In this document: one piece after another, positions 1-5,203 of the stretch
How positions within the stretch are numbered: position 1 is the stretch's first letter
How the letters are laid out: every line of letters starts with the position of its first letter
Source: JBBSEZ01 sp038239195
Lineage (GTDB): Bacteria; Planctomycetota; Planctomycetia; Gemmatales; Gemmataceae
Direction of reading: 5' to 3'
DNA length: 5,881 bases
Assembly (NCBI GenBank): GCA_038239195.1
Contig: JBBSEZ010000546.1
Coordinates: 1-5,881 of the forward strand
Translations under genes and position numbers: made by a program
The notes under the pieces: generated by a model
Databases searched by the model: none
What the model saw: only the letters and a program-made list of their open reading frames with translations
Told to the model about the DNA's origin: nothing

Positions 1-320
1 CAGCTCGAGCCGTAGCAGCTCGAGCCGGAGCAGCCGTGGCTCTTGTGCCCGCCGAACAGCTTGTGGCCGCCCGTGCAGCCCCCACCGCTGAACAGCTTGT
101 GCTTGTGCCCGCCGCCGCTACAGCTGCCGTAGCAGCTCGAGCCGTAGCAGCTCGAGCCGTAGCAGCTCGAGCCGGAGCAGCCGTGGCTCTTGTGCCCGCC
201 GAACAGCTTGTGGCCGCCCGTGCAGCCCCCACCGCTGAACAGCTTGTGCTTGTGCCCGCCGCCACTACAGCTGCCGTAGCAGCTCGAGCCGTAGCAGCTG
301 CTGCCGTAGCAGCTCGAGCC
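1..320 (-). repeat. 147-bp in-frame direct tandem repeat inside the Cys-rich gene
   Basis: Positions 1-173 align with 148-320 at an offset of 147 bp (49 codons) with only 4 mismatches: 117 (G) against 264 (A), and 153-155 (CGA) against 300-302 (GCT). Read on the minus strand both are synonymous serine changes, AGC/AGT and TCG/AGC. The array reaches the window edge, so the copy number is unknown. Within each unit the codons for SSCYG form a finer 15-bp repeat. Confidence 0.95.
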
Positions 321-398
321 GTAGCAACTCGAACCGAAGTGTGACGCCGGGGCGTCGGCACCACCGGCCATGGCAACCATCAAAACGACGCCGTACAT
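1..398 (-). CDS. Cys/Gly/Ser/Tyr-rich planctomycete repeat protein, N-terminal part (runs off the left edge)
   Basis: The reading frame opens at ATG 398-396 and stays open to position 1 (132 complete codons), so the C-terminus is missing. A strong GGAGGG ribosome-binding site at 405-410 lies 6 nt upstream and fixes the start. Residues 1-13 (MYGVVLMVAMAGG) resemble the short hydrophobic leader of planctomycete Cys-rich proteins, many of which end in a TIGR03000 domain. It lacks basic residues, so export is uncertain. Residues 22-44 are four SSCYG pentads followed by SC. Residues 45-76 are a Gly/His/Lys segment with HKHKLF, CTGGHKLFGGHK and SHGCSG. The pattern then restarts with a 49-residue period (C44 matches C93, C74 matches C123). 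The dense Cys and His suggest metal binding or disulfide cross-linking, but that is inference. Function is unknown. The neighbouring gene at 790 is divergent. Confidence 0.8.
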   Translation of the reverse strand, partial: MYGVVLMVAMAGGADAPASHFGSSCYGSSCYGSSCYGSSCYGSCSGGGHKHKLFSGGGCTGGHKLFGGHKSHGCSGSSCYGSSCYGSSCYGSCSGGGHKHKLFSGGGCTGGHKLFGGHKSHGCSGSSCYGSS

Positions 399-605
399 GT
401 CAAACCCTCCGCGACTCGTAGGAGAAACCGGGCTTCCCAGCGAACCGGCAACCCACCCGAGGTGAGCCTCTTCTGGCCGTTCCCGCTCTCTCAGGCGCTC
501 CCTTTCCCGAAGCAAAAGTCGCCCGAGTCACCACACCACTCTGTCCTGGTGCAGGTGCCCGACAAACGAGCACCAAGGTGTTAGACTGGGAAGTCTGCGT
601 TACAT

Positions 606-632
606 AGTATATTTGAGATCGCTTTAGGTCAA
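606..632 (-). promoter_or_regulatory. Weak promoter candidate for the Cys-rich gene
   Basis: On the minus strand TTGACC (632-627) is followed after 15 nt by TATACT (611-606). The boxes are good but the spacer is short. It would give a leader of roughly 200 nt before the ATG at 398. It lies in the only AT-rich patch of the divergent intergenic region. No promoter closer to the gene stood out. Confidence 0.25.
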
Positions 633-726
633 GAGGGAATCAGGTGGAATGGGCAAGAAGACAGGCCGGCGGGCCGGGGCACGATTCGATTGTGCGGGCC
701 CTGCGGGTTGGCGAGGCGAAAGAAGG

Positions 727-756
727 CTTTCGGGGCGGCTCGCGAGGCTTTAGAAT
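727..756 (+). promoter_or_regulatory. Promoter candidate for the amidohydrolase gene
   Basis: A TAGAAT hexamer at 751-756 is a near-consensus -10 box, with CTTTCG at 727-732 (18-nt spacer) or TTTCGG at 728-733 (17-nt spacer) as a poor -35. Transcription would begin near 763 and give a leader of about 27 nt containing the GGAGG ribosome-binding site at 777-781. The -35 is weak, so this is tentative. Confidence 0.3.
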
Positions 757-789
757 CATCCTCTCGCTCTGTCGCCGGAGGTTGCCGCC

Positions 790-2352
790 ATGACGAACGT
801 TGCTCTGTTGTTGTGTGGGCTGATGGTTGGCGCCCCTGCCGTGGAGGCTGACGTGGTCCTCCGGGGCGGGCTGCTGGTCGATGGGAGCGGATCGCCGGGC
901 GTGGTGGGCGACCTGGCCCTGCGCAAGGACCGCATCGTGGCCGTGGGCAAGTTCGAGGTGGTCGGCAAGCCGCGAACAATCGACGCGCGGGGGCTGGTGA
1001 TCGCGCCGGGCTTCATCGACCTGCACACCCACAGCGACGCGGCGCTGACCGTCCCGGCGACGCGCGCCAACCTGTCGTACCTCTACCAGGGCGTGACGAC
1101 GGTGGTGACCGGCAACTGCGGGATGGGCCCGGTGGACGTGGCAGGCTACTATCGAGAGCTGGAAAAGGGCAAGGTGGGCAGCAACGTCCTCCACCTGGTG
1201 CCGCACAATGCCGTGCGCCGGCAGACGATGACGAACGCCAACCGTTCGCCGACGGCGGCGGAGCGGAAGAAGATGGAAGCGCTCGTCGAGCAGGGCATGC
1301 AGGCCGGCGCCTGGGGCCTCTCGACGGGGCTGATCTACGTCCCCGGCACCTACGCGAAGACCGACGAGGTGGTCGCCCTGGCGAAGGTGGTAGCTCGGCA
1401 CGGCGGCCTGTACGCCAGCCACGTGCGCAACGAGGGGACGGGACTGCTGGAGGCGCTCGCGGAGGCGTTGACCATCGGCCGGCTGGCGGGCGTGCCCGTT
1501 CACGTGTCGCACGTGAAGGTGTCGGGGCGCCTGTCGTGGGGCAAGTCGGGCGACGCCATTGCCCTGATGCTCGAGGCGCGCCGGGCGGGGCAGGTGGTGA
1601 CGGCCGACCAGTATCCCTACGTGGCGAGTAGTACGCGCCTGGACGCGACGCTGGTGCCGGCGCGCTTTCGCGCGGGCGAGCGCAAGGACTTCCTGGCCCG
1701 TCTCGACGATCCCGATCAGGGGCCGATTCTTCGCAAGGCGATCGGGCAGAACCTGAAGCGAGCTCGGGACGGCGCAAGCATTCGCATCGCCTACTACAAG
1801 CCGAAGCCGGCCTGGCACGGCAAGGCCCTGGCGACCATCGCCGCGGAGCAGAAGAAGCCGGCGCTGGACGTGGTGCTGGAGATCGAGCGCAACGGCGGGG
1901 CACAGATCGTGAACTTCAACATGAGCGAGGAAGACGTGAGACTGTTCATGAAGCAGCCTTTCGTCGCCACGGCCAGCGATGGGTCGAGCCAGCTCCTCAC
2001 GGCGAAGACGGTGCCGCACCCTCGCAGTTACGGCACCTTCCCGCGCAAGATCGGGCGCTACGCGCTGGTGGAGAAGGTCATCGCGCTGGAGCAAGCCGTG
2101 CGTAGCGCCAGCGGGCTGCCCGCCGACGTGCTGCGTTTGCCGGAGCGCGGCTATCTCAAGGCGGGGCACTTCGCCGACGTGGTGGTGTTCGACCCGAAGA
2201 CGTTCCGCGACGCGGCGACCTTCGAGAGGCCACACCAGTACGCGACGGGGGTGCGCTACCTGTTCGTCAACGGGGCCCTGGCGATCGAGGAGGGCAAGCA
2301 CGGGGGAGCGCTGACGGGGCGCGTGCTGCGCCACAAGGGAGCGAAGAAGTAG
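790..2352 (+). CDS. N-acyl-D-amino-acid deacylase (D-aminoacylase-type amidohydrolase)
   Basis: This 520-residue protein belongs to the amidohydrolase superfamily, D-aminoacylase branch (EC 3.5.1.81 type), which hydrolyses N-acyl-D-amino acids to a carboxylate and a free D-amino acid. Visible ligand motifs in order are HTHSD (H79, H81), TGNCG (C110, the metal-bridging Cys typical of this branch), ASHVRNEG (H211), VSHVK (H241, with K243) and ATASDGS (D397, catalytic base). HPR at 410-412 and the C-terminal RGYLKAGHFADVVVFDP (about 453-469), returning to the small beta-sandwich domain, are also typical. Length fits the family. The ATG is supported by GGAGG at 777-781, 8 nt upstream. Residues 4-20 are hydrophobic and end in AVEA, suggesting an uncleaved or cleaved export signal, but no basic residue precedes them. 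The exact substrate cannot be read from sequence; relatives also act on D-Glu or D-Asp derivatives and dipeptides. The gene is monocistronic between a divergent and a convergent neighbour. Confidence 0.9.
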   Translation: MTNVALLLCGLMVGAPAVEADVVLRGGLLVDGSGSPGVVGDLALRKDRIVAVGKFEVVGKPRTIDARGLVIAPGFIDLHTHSDAALTVPATRANLSYLYQGVTTVVTGNCGMGPVDVAGYYRELEKGKVGSNVLHLVPHNAVRRQTMTNANRSPTAAERKKMEALVEQGMQAGAWGLSTGLIYVPGTYAKTDEVVALAKVVARHGGLYASHVRNEGTGLLEALAEALTIGRLAGVPVHVSHVKVSGRLSWGKSGDAIALMLEARRAGQVVTADQYPYVASSTRLDATLVPARFRAGERKDFLARLDDPDQGPILRKAIGQNLKRARDGASIRIAYYKPKPAWHGKALATIAAEQKKPALDVVLEIERNGGAQIVNFNMSEEDVRLFMKQPFVATASDGSSQLLTAKTVPHPRSYGTFPRKIGRYALVEKVIALEQAVRSASGLPADVLRLPERGYLKAGHFADVVVFDPKTFRDAATFERPHQYATGVRYLFVNGALAIEEGKHGGALTGRVLRHKGAKK

Positions 2353-2358
2353 CCCATT

Positions 2359-2378
2359 CTTGCTTGTCGTGTAGCGCG
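2359..2378 (+). repeat. Gene-end motif, copy A (after the amidohydrolase stop)
   Basis: CTTGCTTGTCGTGTAGCGCG begins 6 nt after the TAG stop ending at 2352. It matches the minus-strand copies at 2447-2427 and 2406-2386 over its first 12 bases and again over GCGCG. It is read in the same orientation as the gene it follows. Confidence 0.7.
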
Positions 2379-2405
2379 CCACGAGCCGCGCGAAACGACA
2401 AGCAA
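2360..2405. terminator. Candidate bidirectional hairpin between convergent genes
   Basis: TTGCTTGTCGT (2360-2370) is perfectly complementary to ACGACAAGCAA (2395-2405), giving an 11-bp stem with a 24-nt loop that itself contains CGCG tracts able to pair. It sits just past the stop at 2352 and between two convergent genes, where a two-way terminator is expected. No U-tract follows on either strand, so it is not a classical intrinsic terminator. The second arm copy at 2436-2446 could pair instead. Confidence 0.5.
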
Positions 2406-2406
2406 T
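2386..2406 (-). repeat. Gene-end motif, copy C (second tandem copy)
   Basis: On the minus strand this reads ATTGCTTGTCGTTTCGCGCG followed by G. It is the distal member of the 41-bp duplication downstream of the secreted protein gene and forms one arm of the hairpin with copy A. Confidence 0.7.
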
Positions 2407-2426
2407 AGGGGACGCGCCGCACCGCC

Positions 2427-2447
2427 CCGCCCGAAACGACAAGCAAG
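2427..2447 (-). repeat. Gene-end motif, copy B (after the secreted protein stop)
   Basis: On the minus strand this reads CTTGCTTGTCGTTTCGGGCG followed by G. It begins 12 nt after the TGA at 2462-2460 and has the same orientation as the gene it follows. Confidence 0.7.
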
Positions 2448-2459
2448 AGGGCACGCGCC

Positions 2460-4052
2460 TCACCGCACCGCGTAGACCATCGTCTGCGGCACCGCGGCGA
2501 GGTAGCCGTCCTTCTCGGGCACCAGGGGGAGGGCCTTGTCCTTGAACTGCGCCCACTCCTTCCCGCCGCCCTTCGCCCAGATGCGCACCGCCTGCGCGTT
2601 GACGCGCCAGCCGCCGTCGGCCACGTCCACGGTCTGCCCGGGCGCGACCGCGACTTGTAGGGCGTTGCCCTCCGTGCCGTCGGGCTTGCCGCTGGGGAAC
2701 CAGGCCAGTTCGTTCTTGTCGGTGCGCGTCTGATACTGCACGTAGACGACGACCTTGTCCTTGGTGTTGTTGTGCAGGCGCAGGTTGCGCACGGCCTGGC
2801 GCCGGTCGAGGGCGTCGCGCGCCGGGTCGAGGGAGGGCGGCTCGTCCTTCGGGACGGACGGCGGCTCGCCGGGCAGGGGGATGGGCTCGGTGCCCTCGTA
2901 GCCGGGGACGGGCGGCGGGGCGCCCGGGTCGTCCTGGCCGGGGAGCACGCTGAGGTCCACGCCGGGGCCGAACGGGTCGTTGGGGTCGGTGGGCACCATC
3001 AGGAAGGGACCGGAATCGAGATAGCCGGGCACGTAGCTCCCGCCGGAGAGGCCAGCCAGGGCGCCGAGGGCAGAGAACTGCGTGTTGAGGAAGCGCGCGT
3101 TCCAGATGGCAGCGCCGAGGGCCCGGCGCTGGAGGGCGAACGCGGGGGTGAGTGGAAGGCCGTTGAGCCGCCAGCGCAGATAGGCCAGGTCGCGCGCGCC
3201 GAGGGGGGCGCCGCTCAGCGCGTTGCCGGCGATGACCTGGCCGCGAGCGCCCCACGTCGAGGAAGCGGCCGCCAGACTGAGCGCGGCGCCCGGAGGCAGG
3301 GCGTTTCGACCCAGGAGGGCGCCCGACAGCGCCGCCTTGTCCGTGGGGCTGGTGAGCGCCGGCATCACCCGCGAGGCGGCGCTCCAGCGATCGCCCGCGC
3401 CGTTGAGGGTGCGCTGACTGAGGTAGGCGCGGACGGCCGGCTGGTTCTGGGCCAGCCGATCGAGAGCGGTCTTCTCCGCCGTGGAAAGGCCGGCGCTCCC
3501 CCGCCCCGTCGCCAGCAGGGCGCGCGCCCCCGTCCCGTTTCCGGTCGGGCGAAGACTGGCCTGGTTGCGCCGGTCGAGGGCGTTCAGGGAGGACTGGACC
3601 TGTGCCCTCTGATTGACCGGGGACCGCGTCAGCAGGTCGGTGCGCGTCAGGGGGCGCGAGTTGGGGTAGGGCAACTGCACGGTCCCGGCGCTTGGCGTGC
3701 CGAAGCCGGCCCCCACTCCGCGGAAGCCAGACACCGAGCGAGTGCCGGCGAGGGGCGGCAACACGGTGGTGCCCGTGGAGCGCGGCATCGGGAGCGCGTA
3801 GGTGGCCGGACGCACGCCGGAGGACGGAGAGTAGCTCGACGGGGGCCGGGAATAAGCCGGCGCGCGATAAGCCGGCGCACGGTAAGCAGGGGCGTGATAG
3901 GCCGGAGCGCGGTAGTGACCTCCGCCGCCGGAGTAATGCCCACCCCCACCACCCCGGGAGCCGCCCCCGCCATGCGGGGCGCTGTGGGCGAGGCCGAGCC
4001 AGGCCCCACCGGCGACGAGTGTACCGAGGGCACCGACGAGGAAGCGCTTCAC
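2460..4052 (-). CDS. Large secreted Gly/Tyr/Pro-rich protein of unknown function
   Basis: A 530-residue protein I do not recognise as a named family. Translation starts at GTG 4052-4050 with AGGAG at 4064-4060, 7 nt upstream. Residues 1-25 form a classical signal peptide: K2 R3, hydrophobic core 4-22, cleavage probably after HSA at 23-25. Residues 27-47 are Gly/His/Tyr-rich with two GGGGHY units, and 48-67 are four APAY pentads (RAPAY, HAPAY, RAPAY, RAPAY). Residues 68-135 are low-complexity Pro/Ser/Gly. Residues about 136-345 look Ala/Leu-rich and probably helical. Residues 350-412 are an acidic, Pro-rich linker. Residues about 420-530 look like a separate beta-rich domain (NLRLHNNTKDKVVVYVQYQT, WFPSG, WRVNAQAVRIWAKGG). 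No catalytic motif or membrane anchor is seen and no Cys is present. The product is probably periplasmic or surface-exposed, possibly with a structural role; that is inference. It is convergent with the amidohydrolase gene and has its own promoter candidate. Confidence 0.85.
   Translation of the reverse strand: MKRFLVGALGTLVAGGAWLGLAHSAPHGGGGSRGGGGGHYSGGGGHYRAPAYHAPAYRAPAYRAPAYSRPPSSYSPSSGVRPATYALPMPRSTGTTVLPPLAGTRSVSGFRGVGAGFGTPSAGTVQLPYPNSRPLTRTDLLTRSPVNQRAQVQSSLNALDRRNQASLRPTGNGTGARALLATGRGSAGLSTAEKTALDRLAQNQPAVRAYLSQRTLNGAGDRWSAASRVMPALTSPTDKAALSGALLGRNALPPGAALSLAAASSTWGARGQVIAGNALSGAPLGARDLAYLRWRLNGLPLTPAFALQRRALGAAIWNARFLNTQFSALGALAGLSGGSYVPGYLDSGPFLMVPTDPNDPFGPGVDLSVLPGQDDPGAPPPVPGYEGTEPIPLPGEPPSVPKDEPPSLDPARDALDRRQAVRNLRLHNNTKDKVVVYVQYQTRTDKNELAWFPSGKPDGTEGNALQVAVAPGQTVDVADGGWRVNAQAVRIWAKGGGKEWAQFKDKALPLVPEKDGYLAAVPQTMVYAVR
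3852..3911 (-). repeat. Four 15-bp repeats encoding the APAY pentads
   Basis: Units at 3911-3897, 3896-3882, 3881-3867 and 3866-3852 encode RAPAY, HAPAY, RAPAY and RAPAY. The two leftmost units on the plus strand (3852-3866 and 3867-3881) differ by a single base; the other two have drifted more, mostly at synonymous sites. Confidence 0.9.
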
Positions 4053-4059
4053 GGCCGTT

Positions 4060-4064
4060 CTCCT
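4060..4064 (-). promoter_or_regulatory. Ribosome-binding site supporting the GTG start at 4052
   Basis: AGGAG on the minus strand lies 7 nt before GTG 4052-4050. The codons immediately after it encode a textbook signal peptide, so this GTG is the preferred start. Confidence 0.8.
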
Positions 4065-4113
4065 GCTGCGAGAGGCGAAGGCGCATCCCGGCGCGAATTT
4101 TCCTTCCTCGTCA

Positions 4114-4144
4114 ATTATAGGGGGAGCGGCGAAAGGGGTGGGAA
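4114..4144 (-). promoter_or_regulatory. Promoter candidate with perfect TATAAT for the secreted protein gene
   Basis: TATAAT (4119-4114, minus) is a perfect -10 hexamer in GC-rich DNA. Transcription would start near 4107 and give a leader of about 55 nt. The -35 is poor: the best is TTCCCA at 4144-4139 with a 19-nt spacer. The hexamer sits in the 178-bp gap after the upstream gene, which suggests that the secreted protein gene is transcribed on its own. Confidence 0.5.
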
Positions 4145-4187
4145 GGGAAAAGAGGAGAAGCTCGGGAAATGTGCGAAGCGGCCAGCG

Positions 4188-4216
4188 CGCCGGGTAGCGC
4201 GGGCGGCTTCCCGGCG
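4188..4216 (-). terminator. GC-rich hairpin after the TIGR03009-like gene
   Basis: CGCCGGG (4188-4194) pairs with CCCGGCG (4210-4216): a perfect 7-bp stem with a 15-nt loop, starting 14 nt past the stop at 4231. No U-tract follows on the minus strand, so termination by this hairpin alone is doubtful. This gene end lacks the CTTGCTTGTCGT motif found after its neighbours. Confidence 0.3.
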
Positions 4217-4230
4217 AGCCAGTCCTCGCT

Positions 4231-5109
4231 TCAGTTTTTCGGCGCGGGACGGGGCGCCCCCACCGTGACGCGCTTCCAGTCAGTAGGCAGCCCGTGCAGA
4301 ATGCGCTCGCGCGTCACGGCCGGGGCCTGGCTGTACTGGAAGTCGATCATCACTTCGCCCGTGGCGTGCTCGGTCCACGTGTGCCGCACCCGATAATGCT
4401 CGCGGTCCACCACGATTCGACGGCGCGTGAAGTCCCGAGCGTTCTTGCCCGGCTTCGGGCGCACGTCGAGGTAGACATACCACCGATCCTCTTTCACGAG
4501 TTGCACTTCACAGCGCGTCGAGAGGTCATGGACCGAGGAGGCTACCAGGGGCAAGAAGAACATCTCCGCGTTCGCCTTCGGGACGGCGCGGGAGAGCTTT
4601 TCGAGCCAGGGCAGGGCCGGACGTTCGTCTCCGGTGGGAAAGACCAGCACCGTCCGGTCCTTACCTCGGTAGTGCTGAAGGGACTGTTCGGTGCCGATGA
4701 GGACGTCCGCCGGCTCGCCCTTGTAGGAGGTCTCGACGCGGAACAGGTGGGGCCTTTTCAAGAGGCCGTAGCCCTTCTGAATGGTCTTCTCCCCGAACGG
4801 ATTGTCCCGCGTCGTGATGCTGAACCGATACTCCAGTACCTGTCTCTTCTGGTTCGCCTCCGCCCACTCGCGCAGCACCTGCTCTGTCCGCGTTTCTTTC
4901 TTCGCCCTGGGCGGCTGTAGTGGCTTGGGCGCCGGGGGGGGAACTAGCCTGGGGGCCGGTGTCGGCGGCGCGGCCCGCCGTTCCCCACGAGGCGCCCCTC
5001 CGCTCGCTTCAACGACCGGCTGGAGCGCTTTCTCGCTCCTCGCCCCCGTGTTGGCGCCGAAGAGCGCCAGGGCCACCAGCAACGCCATCTTGCTTCGCCC
5101 CGTCAGCAT
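4231..5109 (-). CDS. Exported TIGR03009-like planctomycete protein, possibly LolA-fold
   Basis: A 292-residue protein read from ATG 5109-5107. A longer in-frame ATG exists at 5142, but AAGGAGGG at 5123-5116 lies 6 nt before 5109 and would be buried in the longer version, so the shorter start is chosen. Residues 1-23 form a signal peptide (R5, K7, hydrophobic 8-19, likely cleavage after TGA at 21-23). Residues 25-70 are a Pro/Ala-rich linker. Residues 75-285 form one domain: a helix with EQVLREWAEAN, then repeated beta strands such as LEYRFSITTRDNP, YGLLKRPHLFRVETSY and the late VMIDFQYSQAP. This order resembles planctomycete family TIGR03009 and, more distantly, LolA/LolB-like lipoprotein-carrier folds; both assignments are from memory. 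The molecular role is unknown. A lipid- or lipoprotein-handling role is only a possibility. The gene follows homoserine dehydrogenase on the same strand after a 94-nt gap; no clear promoter is visible there, so read-through is possible. Confidence 0.85.
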   Translation of the reverse strand: MLTGRSKMALLVALALFGANTGARSEKALQPVVEASGGAPRGERRAAPPTPAPRLVPPPAPKPLQPPRAKKETRTEQVLREWAEANQKRQVLEYRFSITTRDNPFGEKTIQKGYGLLKRPHLFRVETSYKGEPADVLIGTEQSLQHYRGKDRTVLVFPTGDERPALPWLEKLSRAVPKANAEMFFLPLVASSVHDLSTRCEVQLVKEDRWYVYLDVRPKPGKNARDFTRRRIVVDREHYRVRHTWTEHATGEVMIDFQYSQAPAVTRERILHGLPTDWKRVTVGAPRPAPKN

Positions 5110-5115
5110 CGTCGT

Positions 5116-5123
5116 CCCTCCTT
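5116..5123 (-). promoter_or_regulatory. Ribosome-binding site that decides the start at 5109
   Basis: AAGGAGGG on the minus strand, 6 nt before ATG 5109-5107, is one of the strongest Shine-Dalgarno sequences in the window. It lies within the 11 extra codons of the alternative ATG at 5142 and so argues against that start. Confidence 0.8.
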
Positions 5124-5180
5124 TGGGAGCCAAGGCCAGCACCTGTGCGGGAAGGGCTCGGCTTCCACCTCTTTCCGAAA

Positions 5181-5198
5181 CCGCGCGAAAAGAGCAAG
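5181..5198 (-). repeat. Gene-end motif, degenerate copy D (after homoserine dehydrogenase stop)
   Basis: CTTGCTCTTTTCGCGCGG on the minus strand starts 5 nt after the TGA at 5206-5204. Relative to copy C it keeps TTGCT and TTTCGCGCGG, with 3 nt lost and a small change between them. It has the same orientation as the gene it follows. It is shorter than the other copies and could be coincidental. Confidence 0.45.
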
Positions 5199-5203
5199 CG
5201 CCG

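Larger units (their letters stand above)
399..789. other. Divergent intergenic region with AT-rich island and small inverted repeats
   Basis: This 391-bp gap separates two divergent genes and should hold both promoters. No convincing gene is seen. Features read directly are an AT-rich patch at about 601-614 in otherwise GC-rich DNA; the inverted repeat AGACT-GGGA-AGTCT at 583-596; the adjacent CACC-AA-GGTG at 571-580; and TGGTGC at 547-552 facing GCACCA at 570-575. A weak plus-strand promoter reading is TTAGAC (581-586), 18 nt, TAGTAT (605-610). These small palindromes could be operator-like, but arms of 4-6 bp are expected by chance at some rate. Confidence 0.5.
2382..2466. repeat. 41-bp tandem duplication overlapping the stop of the secreted protein gene
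   Basis: Positions 2382-2425 match 2423-2466 at an offset of 41 bp with 6 mismatches: 2384, 2385, 2390, 2406, 2411 and 2419 against their partners. The conserved core is CGAAACGACAAGCAA (2391-2405 and 2432-2446). The right copy includes the TGA stop of the minus-strand gene (2460-2462); the left copy has GCA there, TGC on the minus strand. Confidence 0.85.

Noticed and set aside
1..320. CRISPR array reading of the regular repeats
   Set aside because: The repeats are in frame, lack unique spacers of constant size and encode a conserved peptide, so they are coding repeats.
36..344. A 102-codon plus-strand ORF rich in Ala/Val over the repeat region
   Set aside because: It is the antisense reading of the Cys-rich repeat. 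The minus frame has the Shine-Dalgarno site, a plausible leader and only synonymous changes between repeat units.
649..753. A 34-codon plus-strand ORF (MGKKTGRRAG...) just upstream of the amidohydrolase gene
   Set aside because: GAGGG at 633-637 is 11 nt away, which is rather far, and the basic peptide resembles nothing known. Its stop overlaps the TAGAAT promoter candidate. Too weak to call a gene, though a leader peptide cannot be excluded.
640..4086. A 1148-codon open frame on the minus strand crossing both the amidohydrolase gene (antisense) and the secreted protein gene (other frame)
   Set aside because: Its translation is Arg/Pro-rich and changes character at each underlying gene, with no recognisable domain. 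Long shadow frames are expected in DNA this GC-rich, and two well-supported genes explain the region.
2772..4268. A 498-codon plus-strand open frame antisense to the secreted protein gene
   Set aside because: Low-complexity Gly/Arg/Ala translation, no supporting ribosome-binding site noted, and the opposite strand has a signal peptide, good ribosome-binding site and promoter.
5110..5142. Upstream in-frame ATG at 5142 for the TIGR03009-like protein
   Set aside because: The extra 11 residues would contain the strong AAGGAGGG site and would push the signal peptide inward; the start at 5109 is better supported.
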